Assembly: GCF_029888045.1 (NCBI RefSeq)
Contig: NZ_JARXRN010000016.1
Location: forward strand, 343,781 to 387,131
Reading direction: 5' to 3'
Length of the DNA: 43,351 nt
Source: Luteimonas rhizosphaericola
Lineage (GTDB): Bacteria > Pseudomonadota > Gammaproteobacteria > Xanthomonadales > Xanthomonadaceae
Positions 36,312 through 43,351 of this stretch are shown piece by piece (the stretch's first letter is position 1; each line of letters begins with the position of its first letter). The position numbers were made by a program, and so were the translations under genes. Below the pieces are notes generated by a model. It was not told the DNA's origin, did no database searches, and saw nothing but the letters and a program-made list of their open reading frames with translations.

Positions 36312-37382
36312 GTGTCCCTCCGCCCCGCCCCGCCGGTCTACGATCCCGCTGCGCTCGCCCTGCGGATCAAGGCGCTCGCGCGCGAGTCGGGCTTCCAGCG
36401 CTGCGGCATCGCCGGCGTGGACCTGGACGAGGACGAGGCGCACCTGCGCGACTGGCTGGCGCAGGGCCTCTACGGCGACATGGACTGGATGGCGCGCCAC
36501 GGCGACAGGCGCGCCCGTCCGCGCGAGCTGGTGCCCGGCACGGTGCGGGTGGTGTCGGTGGGCCTGGACTACGGCCAGGATCCCGACGCCGCCTGGCGCA
36601 CCCTCGCCGACGGCACCCGCGCCTACGTCGCGCGCTACGCGCTGGGCCGCGACTACCACAAGCTGATGCGCCAGCGCCTGCAGCGGCTGGCCGACCGCGT
36701 CGCCTACGAGATCGGGCCGTTCGGCCACCGCGTGTTCGTGGACTCGGCGCCGGTGCTCGAGCGCGCGCTGGCGCGCAACGCCGGCCTGGGCTGGATCGGC
36801 AAGCACACGTGCCTGATCGATCGCGACGGCGGCTCGTGGTTCTTCCTGGGCGAGATCTACGTCGACCTCGCGCTGCCGGTCGACCCGCCGGCGAGCGCCC
36901 ATTGCGGCAGCTGCGTGCGCTGCATCGAGATCTGCCCGACGCGCGCGATCACGGCGCCGCACCGGCTCGATGCGCGACGCTGCATCGCCTACCTCACCAT
37001 CGAACACGAAGGCGCCATCGATCCGGAGCTGCGTCCGCTGATCGGCAACCGCATCTTCGGCTGCGACGACTGCCAGCTGATCTGTCCGTGGAACAAGTTC
37101 GCCCGCCGCACCGACGAGCCCGACTTCCGCGCCCGCAACCGGCTCGACGAAGCCACGCTCGAGGAGCTGTTCGCCTGGAGCGAGGACGAATTCCTGCAGC
37201 GCACCGAAGGCTCGCCGATCCGCCGCAGCGGCTACGTGCGCTGGCTGCGCAACCTGGCGGTGGCGCTGGGCAACGCCCCGACCTCGCCCGGGGTGCTGGC
37301 CGCCCTGCAGGCGCGTCGCGGGGTGGACGATCCGATGGTGCGCGAACACGTCGAATGGGCGCTCGCGAGACACGGCGCGTAG
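36312..37382 (+). CDS. queG: Epoxyqueuosine reductase QueG
   Basis: QueG performs the last step of queuosine synthesis in tRNA, reducing epoxyqueuosine with cobalamin and two 4Fe-4S clusters. The 356-residue protein shows RCGIAGVDLDEDEAHLRDWL near the N-terminus, the conserved VFVDSAPVLERALARNAGLGWIGKHT (with the catalytic-site Asp), and cluster motifs CGSCVRCIEICPT and CDDCQLICPWNKF. The GTG at 36312 is chosen because it starts VSLRPAPPVYDPAAL, the first residues free of nnr overlap, with TATACT seven bases upstream. In E. coli this gene (yjeS) also diverges from nnr. A palindrome follows the stop. Confidence 0.95.
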   Translation: MSLRPAPPVYDPAALALRIKALARESGFQRCGIAGVDLDEDEAHLRDWLAQGLYGDMDWMARHGDRRARPRELVPGTVRVVSVGLDYGQDPDAAWRTLADGTRAYVARYALGRDYHKLMRQRLQRLADRVAYEIGPFGHRVFVDSAPVLERALARNAGLGWIGKHTCLIDRDGGSWFFLGEIYVDLALPVDPPASAHCGSCVRCIEICPTRAITAPHRLDARRCIAYLTIEHEGAIDPELRPLIGNRIFGCDDCQLICPWNKFARRTDEPDFRARNRLDEATLEELFAWSEDEFLQRTEGSPIRRSGYVRWLRNLAVALGNAPTSPGVLAALQARRGVDDPMVREHVEWALARHGA

Positions 37383-37397
37383 CCACCGGAACGTCCA

Positions 37398-37450
37398 GGG
37401 CGGGCCCGCCCACGGCACGGGAACTCGACGCCTCGTCGCCCGAAAGGGCG
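37398..37450. terminator. Palindromes between convergent queG and pgi
   Basis: GGGCGGGCCCGCCC (37398-37411) is a perfect 14-base palindrome, and CGCCC-GAAA-GGGCG (37437-37450) is a short hairpin with a GNRA-type loop. Neither has a T-run, so termination strength is uncertain; the position in a 150-base convergent gap favours this role. Confidence 0.3.
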
Positions 37451-37532
37451 GACTCCGCAGCTGTTTGACGTCATCGGGTGGCCGGCGGCGCTGTTCGCAG
37501 GCGCGCCGCGGCCGCTTCACCGATGCGGAGCC

Positions 37533-39035
37533 TCAGCCGCGCGACGCGATCTCCGCCAGCAGCGCGCGGGTGACCGGGTCGTCCGCTTCGGCCTTGCCTT
37601 CCAGCGCCGGCAGCAGCCGGTTGGCCACCTGCTTTCCGAGTTCGACGCCGAACTGGTCGAAGGCGTTGATGCCCCAGGCCACCGACTGCAGGTACACGCT
37701 GTGCTCGTACAGCGCGATCAGCATGCCCAGCGACTGCGGCGTGAGCGCATCGAGCAGCAGCAGGGTGCTGGGGCGGTTGCCGGCGTAGGCGCGGTGCGGA
37801 TCGTCGCTGGACTGGCCGTTGGCCAGCGCCTCGGTCTGCGCCAGCAGGTTGGCCAGCAGCGCGCGGTGGTTCCCCTCGAAGCCATCCTCGCTGCGGACGA
37901 CGCCGATGAAATCCGCCGGCACCACCTGGGTGCCCTGGTGCAGCGCCTGGAAGAAGCTGTGCTGGGTGTCGGTGCCCGGCCCGCCCCACCACACCGGGAC
38001 GGTGTCCTCGGCCAGCGGCACGCCGTCGAGACGTGCCGACTTGCCCAGGCTCTCCATTACCAGCTGCTGCAGGTAGTTGGGCAGCAGCCTGAGGCGCTCG
38101 TCGTACGGCAGCACCGCCTGCGTCGCCAGCCCGAGCGCGTTGCGGTTCCACAGCGCGGTCAGCGCGTGCAGGATCGCGAGATTCTCGCGCGGCGACGCGT
38201 TCGCGGCATGCGCGTCCAGTTCCGCCGCGCCCGCCAGCAGCGCTTCGAAGCGGTCCATCCCGATCGCCAGCGCGATCGGGAAGCCCACCGCCGACCACAG
38301 CGAGTAGCGTCCACCCACCCAGTCCCACATCGGCAGGATCCGCTCGGGCGCGATGCCGAAGGCGGCCGCGCGCTCGACGTTGGCGCTGACCGCGTACACG
38401 CGCGCGTCGTCGCCCAGCCAGTCGCGCACGATGGCGCCGTTGAGCAGGGTCTCCTGGGTGCCGAAGGTCTTGGAGATCAGGATCGCCGCGGTCTTCGCCG
38501 GATCGAGGCCGGCCAGCGTGCGTCGGGCCGCATTGCCATCGACGTTGGACAGGAAGTGCACGCGCACGCGCGCGTCCGGCTGCGCCAGCGCATCGGCCAC
38601 CAGCCGCGGGCCGAGGTCGGAGCCGCCGATGCCGACGCTGACCACGTCGGTCACGCCGCTCGCGACGACCGCCTCGACCAGCGTGCGCATCCGCACGCGC
38701 GCCTGCGCCGCCTGCGCGCTGCACTCGCGCGCGAACGGCGCCGTGGAGGCATCGCCACGCAGCGCGCTGTGCAGCGCGGCGCGGCCTTCGGTGGCGTTGA
38801 CGGTCTCGCCGTCGAGCAGGCGGCGCATGGCACGCGCGAACCCGGCGTCGTCGGCCAGGGCGTACAGCGCATCCAGCGCGGCGCCGTCGTAGCGCTGGCG
38901 GGCGAAGTTCGCGTACAGCGGCCCCACCCGCAGCGACAGGGCGCGCGCCCGCTCCGGCTCGTCCTGCAGCAGACGCGCCACCGGCGTGTCGGCCAGGCGT
39001 GCGGCGTGGGATCGAAGGGTCGCGAAATCCGGCAT
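37533..39035 (-). CDS. pgi: Glucose-6-phosphate isomerase
   Basis: Pgi interconverts glucose-6-phosphate and fructose-6-phosphate. The 500-residue protein has the family elements: [71 protein letters not shown], a [16 protein letters not shown] loop with the catalytic His, and [18 protein letters not shown] with the catalytic Lys near the C-terminus. The start ATG at 39033-39035 (MPDFATL) is preferred over one 12 codons upstream because the extension is Pro-rich and atypical. A TATACT about 100 bases upstream suggests its own promoter, apart from the pan genes. Confidence 0.96.
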   Translation of the reverse strand: MPDFATLRSHAARLADTPVARLLQDEPERARALSLRVGPLYANFARQRYDGAALDALYALADDAGFARAMRRLLDGETVNATEGRAALHSALRGDASTAPFARECSAQAAQARVRMRTLVEAVVASGVTDVVSVGIGGSDLGPRLVADALAQPDARVRVHFLSNVDGNAARRTLAGLDPAKTAAILISKTFGTQETLLNGAIVRDWLGDDARVYAVSANVERAAAFGIAPERILPMWDWVGGRYSLWSAVGFPIALAIGMDRFEALLAGAAELDAHAANASPRENLAILHALTALWNRNALGLATQAVLPYDERLRLLPNYLQQLVMESLGKSARLDGVPLAEDTVPVWWGGPGTDTQHSFFQALHQGTQVVPADFIGVVRSEDGFEGNHRALLANLLAQTEALANGQSSDDPHRAYAGNRPSTLLLLDALTPQSLGMLIALYEHSVYLQSVAWGINAFDQFGVELGKQVANRLLPALEGKAEADDPVTRALLAEIASRG

Positions 39036-39137
39036 GGGCGGGGCCTGCAGTGTTGGGGAGGGGCGGTCCATCCTCGCCGACACGGTGGCGCGTGCGCGGA
39101 TCGCGCCCGGCGCGCGCCGTGGCGTGGACCACCACGG

Positions 39138-39143
39138 AGTATA
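39138..39143 (-). promoter_or_regulatory. -10-like element for pgi
   Basis: TATACT on the minus strand in the 140-base gap between panC and pgi, about 100 bases before the pgi ATG. It is the only AT-rich hexamer there. Confidence 0.4.
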
Positions 39144-39175
39144 GAAGGCAACCGCGTCCGCCCGCAGGCGCGTGC

Positions 39176-40033
39176 TCAACCGATGTCGAAGGCCAGATTG
39201 TCGATCAGGCGCGTCCGTCCCAGCCGCGCCGCGACCAGCGCCACGTACGCCCCGGGCACGGCGCTGCCCTCGCCCGCATCCGACAGGTCGGCGCGCCGGA
39301 CCACGGCGTAGTCGACCTGGAAGCCGGCCCCGCGCAGGCGCGTGGTGGCCGCTGCTTCCACTGCCTGCAGGCCGTCGCCCGCGCGCGCGGCGTCGCGCAT
39401 CGCCTGCAGCGTGCGATGGATCTCCGGCGCGATCGCGCGTTCGCCCGGATCGAGATACTGGTTGCGCGAACTCATCGCCAGCCCGTCGGCCTCGCGCACC
39501 GTTTCGCCTGCAAGCAGTTCCACCGGGATCGCGAGGTCGCGCACCAGATAGCGGATCACCGCCAGCTGCTGGTAGTCCTTGCGCCCGAACGCGGCCACGT
39601 CCGGCTGCACCTGGTTGAACAGGCGCGCGACCACGGTGGACACGCCGTCGAAATGGCCCGGGCGGTGCGCGCCGTCGAGCACGTCGGTGATGCCGGGGAC
39701 GCGGATGCGCACGGCCTGCTCCGCCCCGAACGGGTACATCGTCTCCACCGACGGCATCCACAGCGCGTCGCAGCCGGCGCCGTCCAGGCCGACGGCATCC
39801 TCGGCCGGGGTCCGGGGGTAGCGCGCGTAGTCCTCGTTCGGGCCGAACTGGGTCGGGTTCACGAACACGCTGGCGACCACGCGGTCGGCGTGCCGGCGGA
39901 CGAGCTCCACCAGCGAATGGTGGCCGGCGTGCAGGTTGCCCATGGTCGGCACGAAGCCCACCCGCAGGCCCTGCCGCTTCCAGTCCGCCACCCGCGCACG
40001 CAGGGCGGCGAGGTCTTCGAAGGTCTCGAGCAT
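39176..40033 (-). CDS. panC: Pantothenate synthetase
   Basis: PanC condenses pantoate with beta-alanine using ATP. The 285-residue protein has the nucleotidyl-transferase HIGH-like motif in [35 protein letters not shown], the [19 protein letters not shown] pantoate loop, FGRKDYQQL, and the KMSKS-equivalent MSSRNQYLD. The start ATG at 40031-40033 is 13 bases from the panB stop, so the two are co-transcribed. The next gene is pgi with no room for panD, the source of beta-alanine in many gammaproteobacterial clusters. Confidence 0.96.
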   Translation of the reverse strand: MLETFEDLAALRARVADWKRQGLRVGFVPTMGNLHAGHHSLVELVRRHADRVVASVFVNPTQFGPNEDYARYPRTPAEDAVGLDGAGCDALWMPSVETMYPFGAEQAVRIRVPGITDVLDGAHRPGHFDGVSTVVARLFNQVQPDVAAFGRKDYQQLAVIRYLVRDLAIPVELLAGETVREADGLAMSSRNQYLDPGERAIAPEIHRTLQAMRDAARAGDGLQAVEAAATTRLRGAGFQVDYAVVRRADLSDAGEGSAVPGAYVALVAARLGRTRLIDNLAFDIG

Positions 40034-40045
40034 CCGTCGCGTCGT

Positions 40046-40864
40046 TCAGTCGTAGGCGTGGCCGGGGCCCGGGAAGCTGCCCTCGCGCACCGCGGCCACG
40101 TAGGCGCGCACCGCGCCGGCGACCGAGCCGCCGGTTTCCAGGAAATCCTTCACGAATTTCGGGCGCCGGTGGCCGCTGTCCAGGCCCAGCATGTCGTGCA
40201 GAACCAGCACCTGGCCGTCGCAGTGTGGACCGGCGCCGATGCCGATGGTCGGCACCGGCGAGGCGCGGGTGATCTGGCCGGCCAGCGCCGACGGCACGCA
40301 TTCGAGCACCAGCAGCGCCGCGCCCGCCTCGGCCACGGCGAGCGCATCGGCGCGCAGCTGCGCGGCGGCGGCGGCCTCGCGTCCCTGCACCTTGTAGCCG
40401 CCGAAGCGCAGCACCGACTGCGGCGTGAGCCCCAGGTGCGCGCAGACCGGGATCTCGCGCGCGGACAGGAACCGGATCGCCGCCAGCTTGTGCGGGCCGG
40501 CGCCCTCGAGCTTGACCATGCCGGCGCCCGTCTGCAGCAGGCGGGTGGCGGCATCGAGCGCGCGTTCGGGCGTGGCATCGGCCTGGAACGGCAGGTCCGC
40601 CAGCAGCAGCGCCCGGCGCAGGCCGCGGGCCACCGCCGCCACGTGGTAGGCCATCGCGTCGACGTCGACCGGGAGGGTGGACGCATGCCCCTGCACCACC
40701 ATGCCCAGCGAATCGCCGACCAGCACGATGTCGGTGCCGTTGGCATCGAGCACGCGCGCGAACCCGGCGTCGTAGGCGGTGAGCATCGCCAGCCGGCGCC
40801 CGGCGGCGCGCGCCTCGGCCAGCGCCGGGACGGTCAGGGGCTTGTCGGGCGCGGATCGGTCCAT
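40046..40864 (-). CDS. panB: 3-methyl-2-oxobutanoate hydroxymethyltransferase
   Basis: PanB makes ketopantoate from 2-oxoisovalerate and methylene-tetrahydrofolate. The 272-residue TIM barrel has [32 protein letters not shown] (Asp metal ligand), [31 protein letters not shown] and a [25 protein letters not shown] segment, all typical. The start is the ATG at 40862-40864; the frame is open for 11 further residues that overlap folK, less likely. folK ends four bases before. The product is consumed by panE/ilvC, not in this window, then PanC. Confidence 0.95.
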   Translation of the reverse strand: MDRSAPDKPLTVPALAEARAAGRRLAMLTAYDAGFARVLDANGTDIVLVGDSLGMVVQGHASTLPVDVDAMAYHVAAVARGLRRALLLADLPFQADATPERALDAATRLLQTGAGMVKLEGAGPHKLAAIRFLSAREIPVCAHLGLTPQSVLRFGGYKVQGREAAAAAQLRADALAVAEAGAALLVLECVPSALAGQITRASPVPTIGIGAGPHCDGQVLVLHDMLGLDSGHRRPKFVKDFLETGGSVAGAVRAYVAAVREGSFPGPGHAYD

Positions 40865-40868
40865 GCGC

Positions 40869-41366
40869 CTAGGGTATCGCTTCGATGCCGGACGCATCCA
40901 ACGCCGCCAGCGCCTCGGCCACAGGCCCGTGCCCGGGGATGACCGCCGCCGGCGCGATCTCGGCCAGCGGCAGCAGCGCGAACGCGCGCTCGTGCAGGTG
41001 CGGGTGCGGCACCCGCAGGCCGGGGATGTCGATCACCGCGTCGCCGTACAGCAGCAGGTCGAGGTCGAGCGTGCGCGGGCCCCAGCGTTCGCCCTCCCCG
41101 TCCCCCCGCGCGCGGCCGAAATCGCGTTCGATGGCGAGCAAGGCGTCGAGCAGGGCCTGCGCCGCCAGGCCGGTCTCGAGCACGGCCGCGCCGTTGAGGA
41201 AGTCCGGCTGGTCGCGCCGCCCCCAGGCCGGCGTGCGGTAGAAGCGCGAGGCGCGCAGCAGGCGCGTATCTGGCAGGCGGTCGAGCGCATGCAGCGCCGC
41301 CGCCAACGTCCGCGCCACCTCGCCGACGTTGCCGCCGAGGCCGACGCAGGCGTGGACCCCGCTCAT
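40869..41366 (-). CDS. folK: 2-amino-4-hydroxy-6-hydroxymethyldihydropteridine pyrophosphokinase
   Basis: FolK (HPPK) transfers pyrophosphate to the pterin in folate synthesis. The 165-residue protein has [13 protein letters not shown] near the start, [26 protein letters not shown], and the HPPK signature [16 protein letters not shown] with two Asp that bind magnesium, followed by [21 protein letters not shown]. The ATG at 41364-41366 overlaps the pcnB stop, the usual pcnB-folK coupling of gammaproteobacteria. Folate supply connects it to PanB, which uses a folate cofactor and lies next. Confidence 0.96.
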   Translation of the reverse strand: MSGVHACVGLGGNVGEVARTLAAALHALDRLPDTRLLRASRFYRTPAWGRRDQPDFLNGAAVLETGLAAQALLDALLAIERDFGRARGDGEGERWGPRTLDLDLLLYGDAVIDIPGLRVPHPHLHERAFALLPLAEIAPAAVIPGHGPVAEALAALDASGIEAIP

Positions 41367-42745
41367 TCCGCGGACGCGTGCCGCCGGCGCCGGCGCCGGC
41401 GCTTGCGCGGAGCAGCGCCGTCCGCATCGTCGGCATGCGCGGCGTCGCCCGACTGGTGGGCCAGGGCCGCATCGGGATCGCCCTGCGCCTCCTGCCAGAA
41501 CGCGATGTCGTCCTCGTGCGCGGGCGACGCAGCGCGCCGCAGCACCAGGAAATCGAATGCGGCGCGGAAGCGCGGATGCGACAGCGTGCGCACCACCCGC
41601 TTGCGCTGGCGCTGCGAGAACCGGGCCTGCATCAGCCAGATCTCCTGCATCGGCAGCGAGAACCGGCGCGGCAGCGCGATCGTGGACAGCTGGTGCAGGG
41701 TCACCCGGTCGGCGGCGCGGCGCTCGGCCTCCACCGTGTGCAGGCCCTGCGCCTGCAGCGCCATCAGCGAGCGGCAGTACGCCGGCCACAGCAGCACCGC
41801 GAACAGGAACGCCGGCGAGACCGGTTCGTCCATCGCCACCCGCCGGTCGGTGCCGCGCAGGCCCTCGACGAGCATCCGCCGCAGCGCGCCGCTGCGGTTG
41901 GCCGCGAGCGCGGCGGCGGTTTCCGGAAACAGCGCCGACAGCAGGCCGTGGCGCTCGAGGCCCTCGAAGCTGGCCACAGCGTTCCCGGACAGGAACATCT
42001 TCAGGCATTCCTCGAACAGGCGCGCGGGCGCGGCCTCCGACAGCAGCGGCGCCAGGCCGGGCAGCGGCGCGGCGGTGTCCTCGGCGATGTCGAAGCCGAG
42101 CTTCCCGGCCAGGCGGATCGCGCGCAGCATGCGCACCGGGTCCTCGCGGTAGCGCGTTTCGGGATCCCCGATCAGGCGCAGCACGCGGTGGGTGACGTCC
42201 TCGAAACCGCCGACGTAGTCGCGCACCGAGAAGTCGGCGATGTCGTAGTACAGCGCGTTCGCGGTGAAGTCGCGGCGGACGGCGTCGTCCTCGATCGTGC
42301 CGTAGACGTTGTCGCGCAGCAGGCGGCCGTCGTCGTGCACCTGGCGGTCGCCGCTGCCGTCGTCGATGTTGGCGCGGAAGGTGGCTACCTCGATGATCTC
42401 GCGGCCGAACACCACGTGCGCCAGCCGGAAGCGCCGCCCGATCAGGCGGCAGTTGCGGAACAGGTGCCGGACTTCCTCCGGGGTGGCGTCGGTGGCGACG
42501 TCGAAGTCCTTCGGGGCCAGCCCCGCGAGGAGGTCGCGCACGGCGCCGCCGACCAGGCACGCGCGGTGGCCGGCCTCGTGCAGGCGGTAGAGCACGCGCA
42601 GCGCATTGGGGCTGATGCCCCGGCGCGAGATCGGGTGCTGGTCGCGGGGGATGATCCGCAGTTCGGTCGGGACGGACGGGGTGTGGGTCGGCATCAGGCC
42701 AGGGGCTTCCGGGGGCGGCGCCAGGATGGAGGTGTCGGTCGCCAT
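41363..42745 (-). CDS. pcnB: Poly(A) polymerase I
   Basis: PcnB adds 3' poly(A) tails that mark RNA for decay. The 460-residue protein belongs to the class II nucleotidyltransferases: LVGGAVRDLLAGLAPKDFDVATDATPEEV with the DxD metal site, the RRFRLAHVVFGREIIEVATFR strand, RRDFTANALYYD, and the RRDF/ERLFEE-like APARLFEECLKMFLSG segment. The arginine-rich end ([14 protein letters not shown]) fits a polymerase more than a CCA-adding enzyme. ATG at 42743-42745; a later ATG (MPTHTPSV) is possible. TAGTAT is nine bases upstream, in a palindromic patch shared with the tRNA gene side. Confidence 0.95.
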   Translation of the reverse strand: MATDTSILAPPPEAPGLMPTHTPSVPTELRIIPRDQHPISRRGISPNALRVLYRLHEAGHRACLVGGAVRDLLAGLAPKDFDVATDATPEEVRHLFRNCRLIGRRFRLAHVVFGREIIEVATFRANIDDGSGDRQVHDDGRLLRDNVYGTIEDDAVRRDFTANALYYDIADFSVRDYVGGFEDVTHRVLRLIGDPETRYREDPVRMLRAIRLAGKLGFDIAEDTAAPLPGLAPLLSEAAPARLFEECLKMFLSGNAVASFEGLERHGLLSALFPETAAALAANRSGALRRMLVEGLRGTDRRVAMDEPVSPAFLFAVLLWPAYCRSLMALQAQGLHTVEAERRAADRVTLHQLSTIALPRRFSLPMQEIWLMQARFSQRQRKRVVRTLSHPRFRAAFDFLVLRRAASPAHEDDIAFWQEAQGDPDAALAHQSGDAAHADDADGAAPRKRRRRRRRHASAE

Positions 42746-42751
42746 ATCGCT

Positions 42752-42760
42752 GCTATACTA
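42752..42760. promoter_or_regulatory. Symmetric -10-like patch between pcnB and tRNA-Glu
   Basis: The bases gctatactagc form GCTA-TAC-TAGC. The plus strand reads TATACT (42754-42759) toward the tRNA gene, and the minus strand reads TAGTAT (42760-42755) or TATAGC (42757-42752) toward pcnB, 9 or 6 bases from its ATG. The tRNA 5' end is about 83 bases away, so the tRNA promoter could also be closer in the GC-rich leader. Confidence 0.4.
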
Positions 42761-42841
42761 GCAAGCTGCATCGGCGTCCTGCCCTCCCGGGTCGGCCCGG
42801 GCAGCCGGTCGTCCAGCCGGCGCTGCGTTCCGCAGCACCCT

Positions 42842-42917
42842 GCTCCCTTCGTCTAGAGGCCTAGGACGTGGCCCTCTCAAGGCTAAAACACGGGTTCGAA
42901 TCCCGTAGGGAGCGCCA
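42842..42917 (+). tRNA. tRNA-Glu (anticodon CTC), CCA encoded
   Basis: The acceptor stem GCTCCCT (42842-42848) pairs with AGGGAGC (42907-42913), followed by discriminator G and an encoded CCA (42915-42917). The D arm TTCGTCTAGAGGCC with AGGAC is the hallmark of bacterial tRNA-Glu. The anticodon arm TGGCC-CTCTCAA-GGCTA contains one G-U pair and puts CTC at positions 34-36, reading GAG. The T arm ACGGG-TTCGAAT-CCCGT is perfect. A strong terminator starts nine bases after CCA, so it is a single-tRNA unit. Confidence 0.97.
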
Positions 42918-42925
42918 TCTTCCGG

Positions 42926-42958
42926 AAAGGCCCGCGCAAGCGGGCCTTTTCTTTTCTG
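42926..42958 (+). terminator. Rho-independent terminator after tRNA-Glu
   Basis: AAAGGCCCGC (42926-42935) pairs with GCGGGCCTTT (42940-42949) in a perfect ten-base stem with loop GCAA, followed by the T-rich tail TCTTTTC. A textbook intrinsic terminator. Confidence 0.9.
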
Positions 42959-43351
42959 CCTCTCCTGCAGTTGCCCCCGCCTCGCCGGATCCGAGGACCG
43001 CTGGCCGGTTGAACCGGTCTTGCCTCGTGCGGTTCTCTTGGAGTTCCGGGCTTCGAAGCGTCGGACGGGCCCTCATCGTTTTCCCGTGGCACCGGGCACG
43101 GGCGCCCTCGGCGGCGAATGTCCTCCGGCGACGGCCCCCGGCCGTCGCCTCCCCCTTGAGTTCGCCCCCGAGGACGCCCGCACCCGGCGCTTCGGACATC
43201 GCAGGCGTGACGAAGTGGGCGCATCGGTACGCGCGCCATTTGATTCGCCACCGCGAAAGAACTGGCATCGGATCCAGCGGGAGCCGAGGCTGGCCGCAGG
43301 CGGCGGGTCTTCGCGGCGAAATCAAGGAGGAGGCGTCCGCCGGCAGGCGGA
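42959..43351. other. Right-end stretch without a convincing gene
   Basis: No ORF here has recognisable motifs. Structured elements: GGCGACGGCC (43127-43136) with GGCCGTCGCC (43140-43149) makes a perfect ten-base stem with a three-base loop. TCCGCC-GGCA-GGCGGA (43336-43351) makes a hairpin cut at the window edge. The region may be the upstream part of a gene starting outside the window. Confidence 0.4.

Noticed and set aside
42861..43325. 154-codon minus-strand frame ending in LRDSNPCFSLERATS
   Set aside because: Its end is antisense to tRNA-Glu and the terminator. This kind of ending is a common spurious ORF antisense to tRNA genes.

Overview
The window looks like a core chromosomal segment of a high-GC gammaproteobacterium of the Lysobacteraceae/Xanthomonadaceae (a Lysobacter- or Luteimonas-type genome). 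This rests on gene content and protein similarity recalled from the family, on the very GC-rich third codon positions, and on gene orders shared with Xanthomonas and E. coli. No phage, IS element, rRNA or CRISPR array was seen. There is one tRNA, tRNA-Glu(CTC), near the right end.

Left part (1-9.8 kb): the first codons of asd, a 2-hydroxyacid dehydrogenase, aroC and prmB run leftward. A SCO-type thioredoxin-fold protein and psd run rightward. A periplasmic lytic transglycosylase with a LysM domain runs leftward. Then come a HerA/DUF853-type ATPase, an NlpE-like lipoprotein and greB (rightward), followed by a small iron-permease-family membrane protein and rimO (leftward).

Middle part (11.3-17.2 kb): eight rightward genes sit stop-on-start. 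They are a dienelactone hydrolase broken by a one-base frameshift, a HIT-family protein, pxpB, pxpC, pxpA, two membrane proteins (DUF969 and DUF979) and pcp. The last six form a coherent pyroglutamate (5-oxoproline) module: Pcp frees pyroglutamate from peptide N-termini, DUF969/DUF979 are the likely permease, and PxpABC hydrolyses pyroglutamate to glutamate with ATP. This is the most system-like unit in the window.

17.2-28.6 kb: dcd and apbC/mrp run leftward, metG and rnfB rightward. apbC and metG are adjacent and divergent in E. coli. Here about 7.2 kb lies between their starts, much of it visibly less GC-rich. It holds a TonB-dependent receptor, an exported S9 prolyl-oligopeptidase-like peptidase, a Sel1-like exported protein and a DUF2147 protein. 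The receptor/peptidase pair looks like a peptide-uptake module acquired or kept separately from the surrounding core genes.

Right part (28.8-43.4 kb): a TraB/GumN protein, a DUF1684 lipoprotein, mutL, an AMIN-domain amidase, tsaE and nnr run leftward, with queG divergent from nnr. This matches the E. coli queG/nnr-tsaE-amiB-mutL locus. pgi and the pcnB-folK-panB-panC cluster (without panD) follow leftward, then the tRNA-Glu gene with a strong terminator. The last ~390 bases show no convincing gene. Several divergent gene pairs share overlapping or closely spaced -10-like sequences, and some starts look leaderless.
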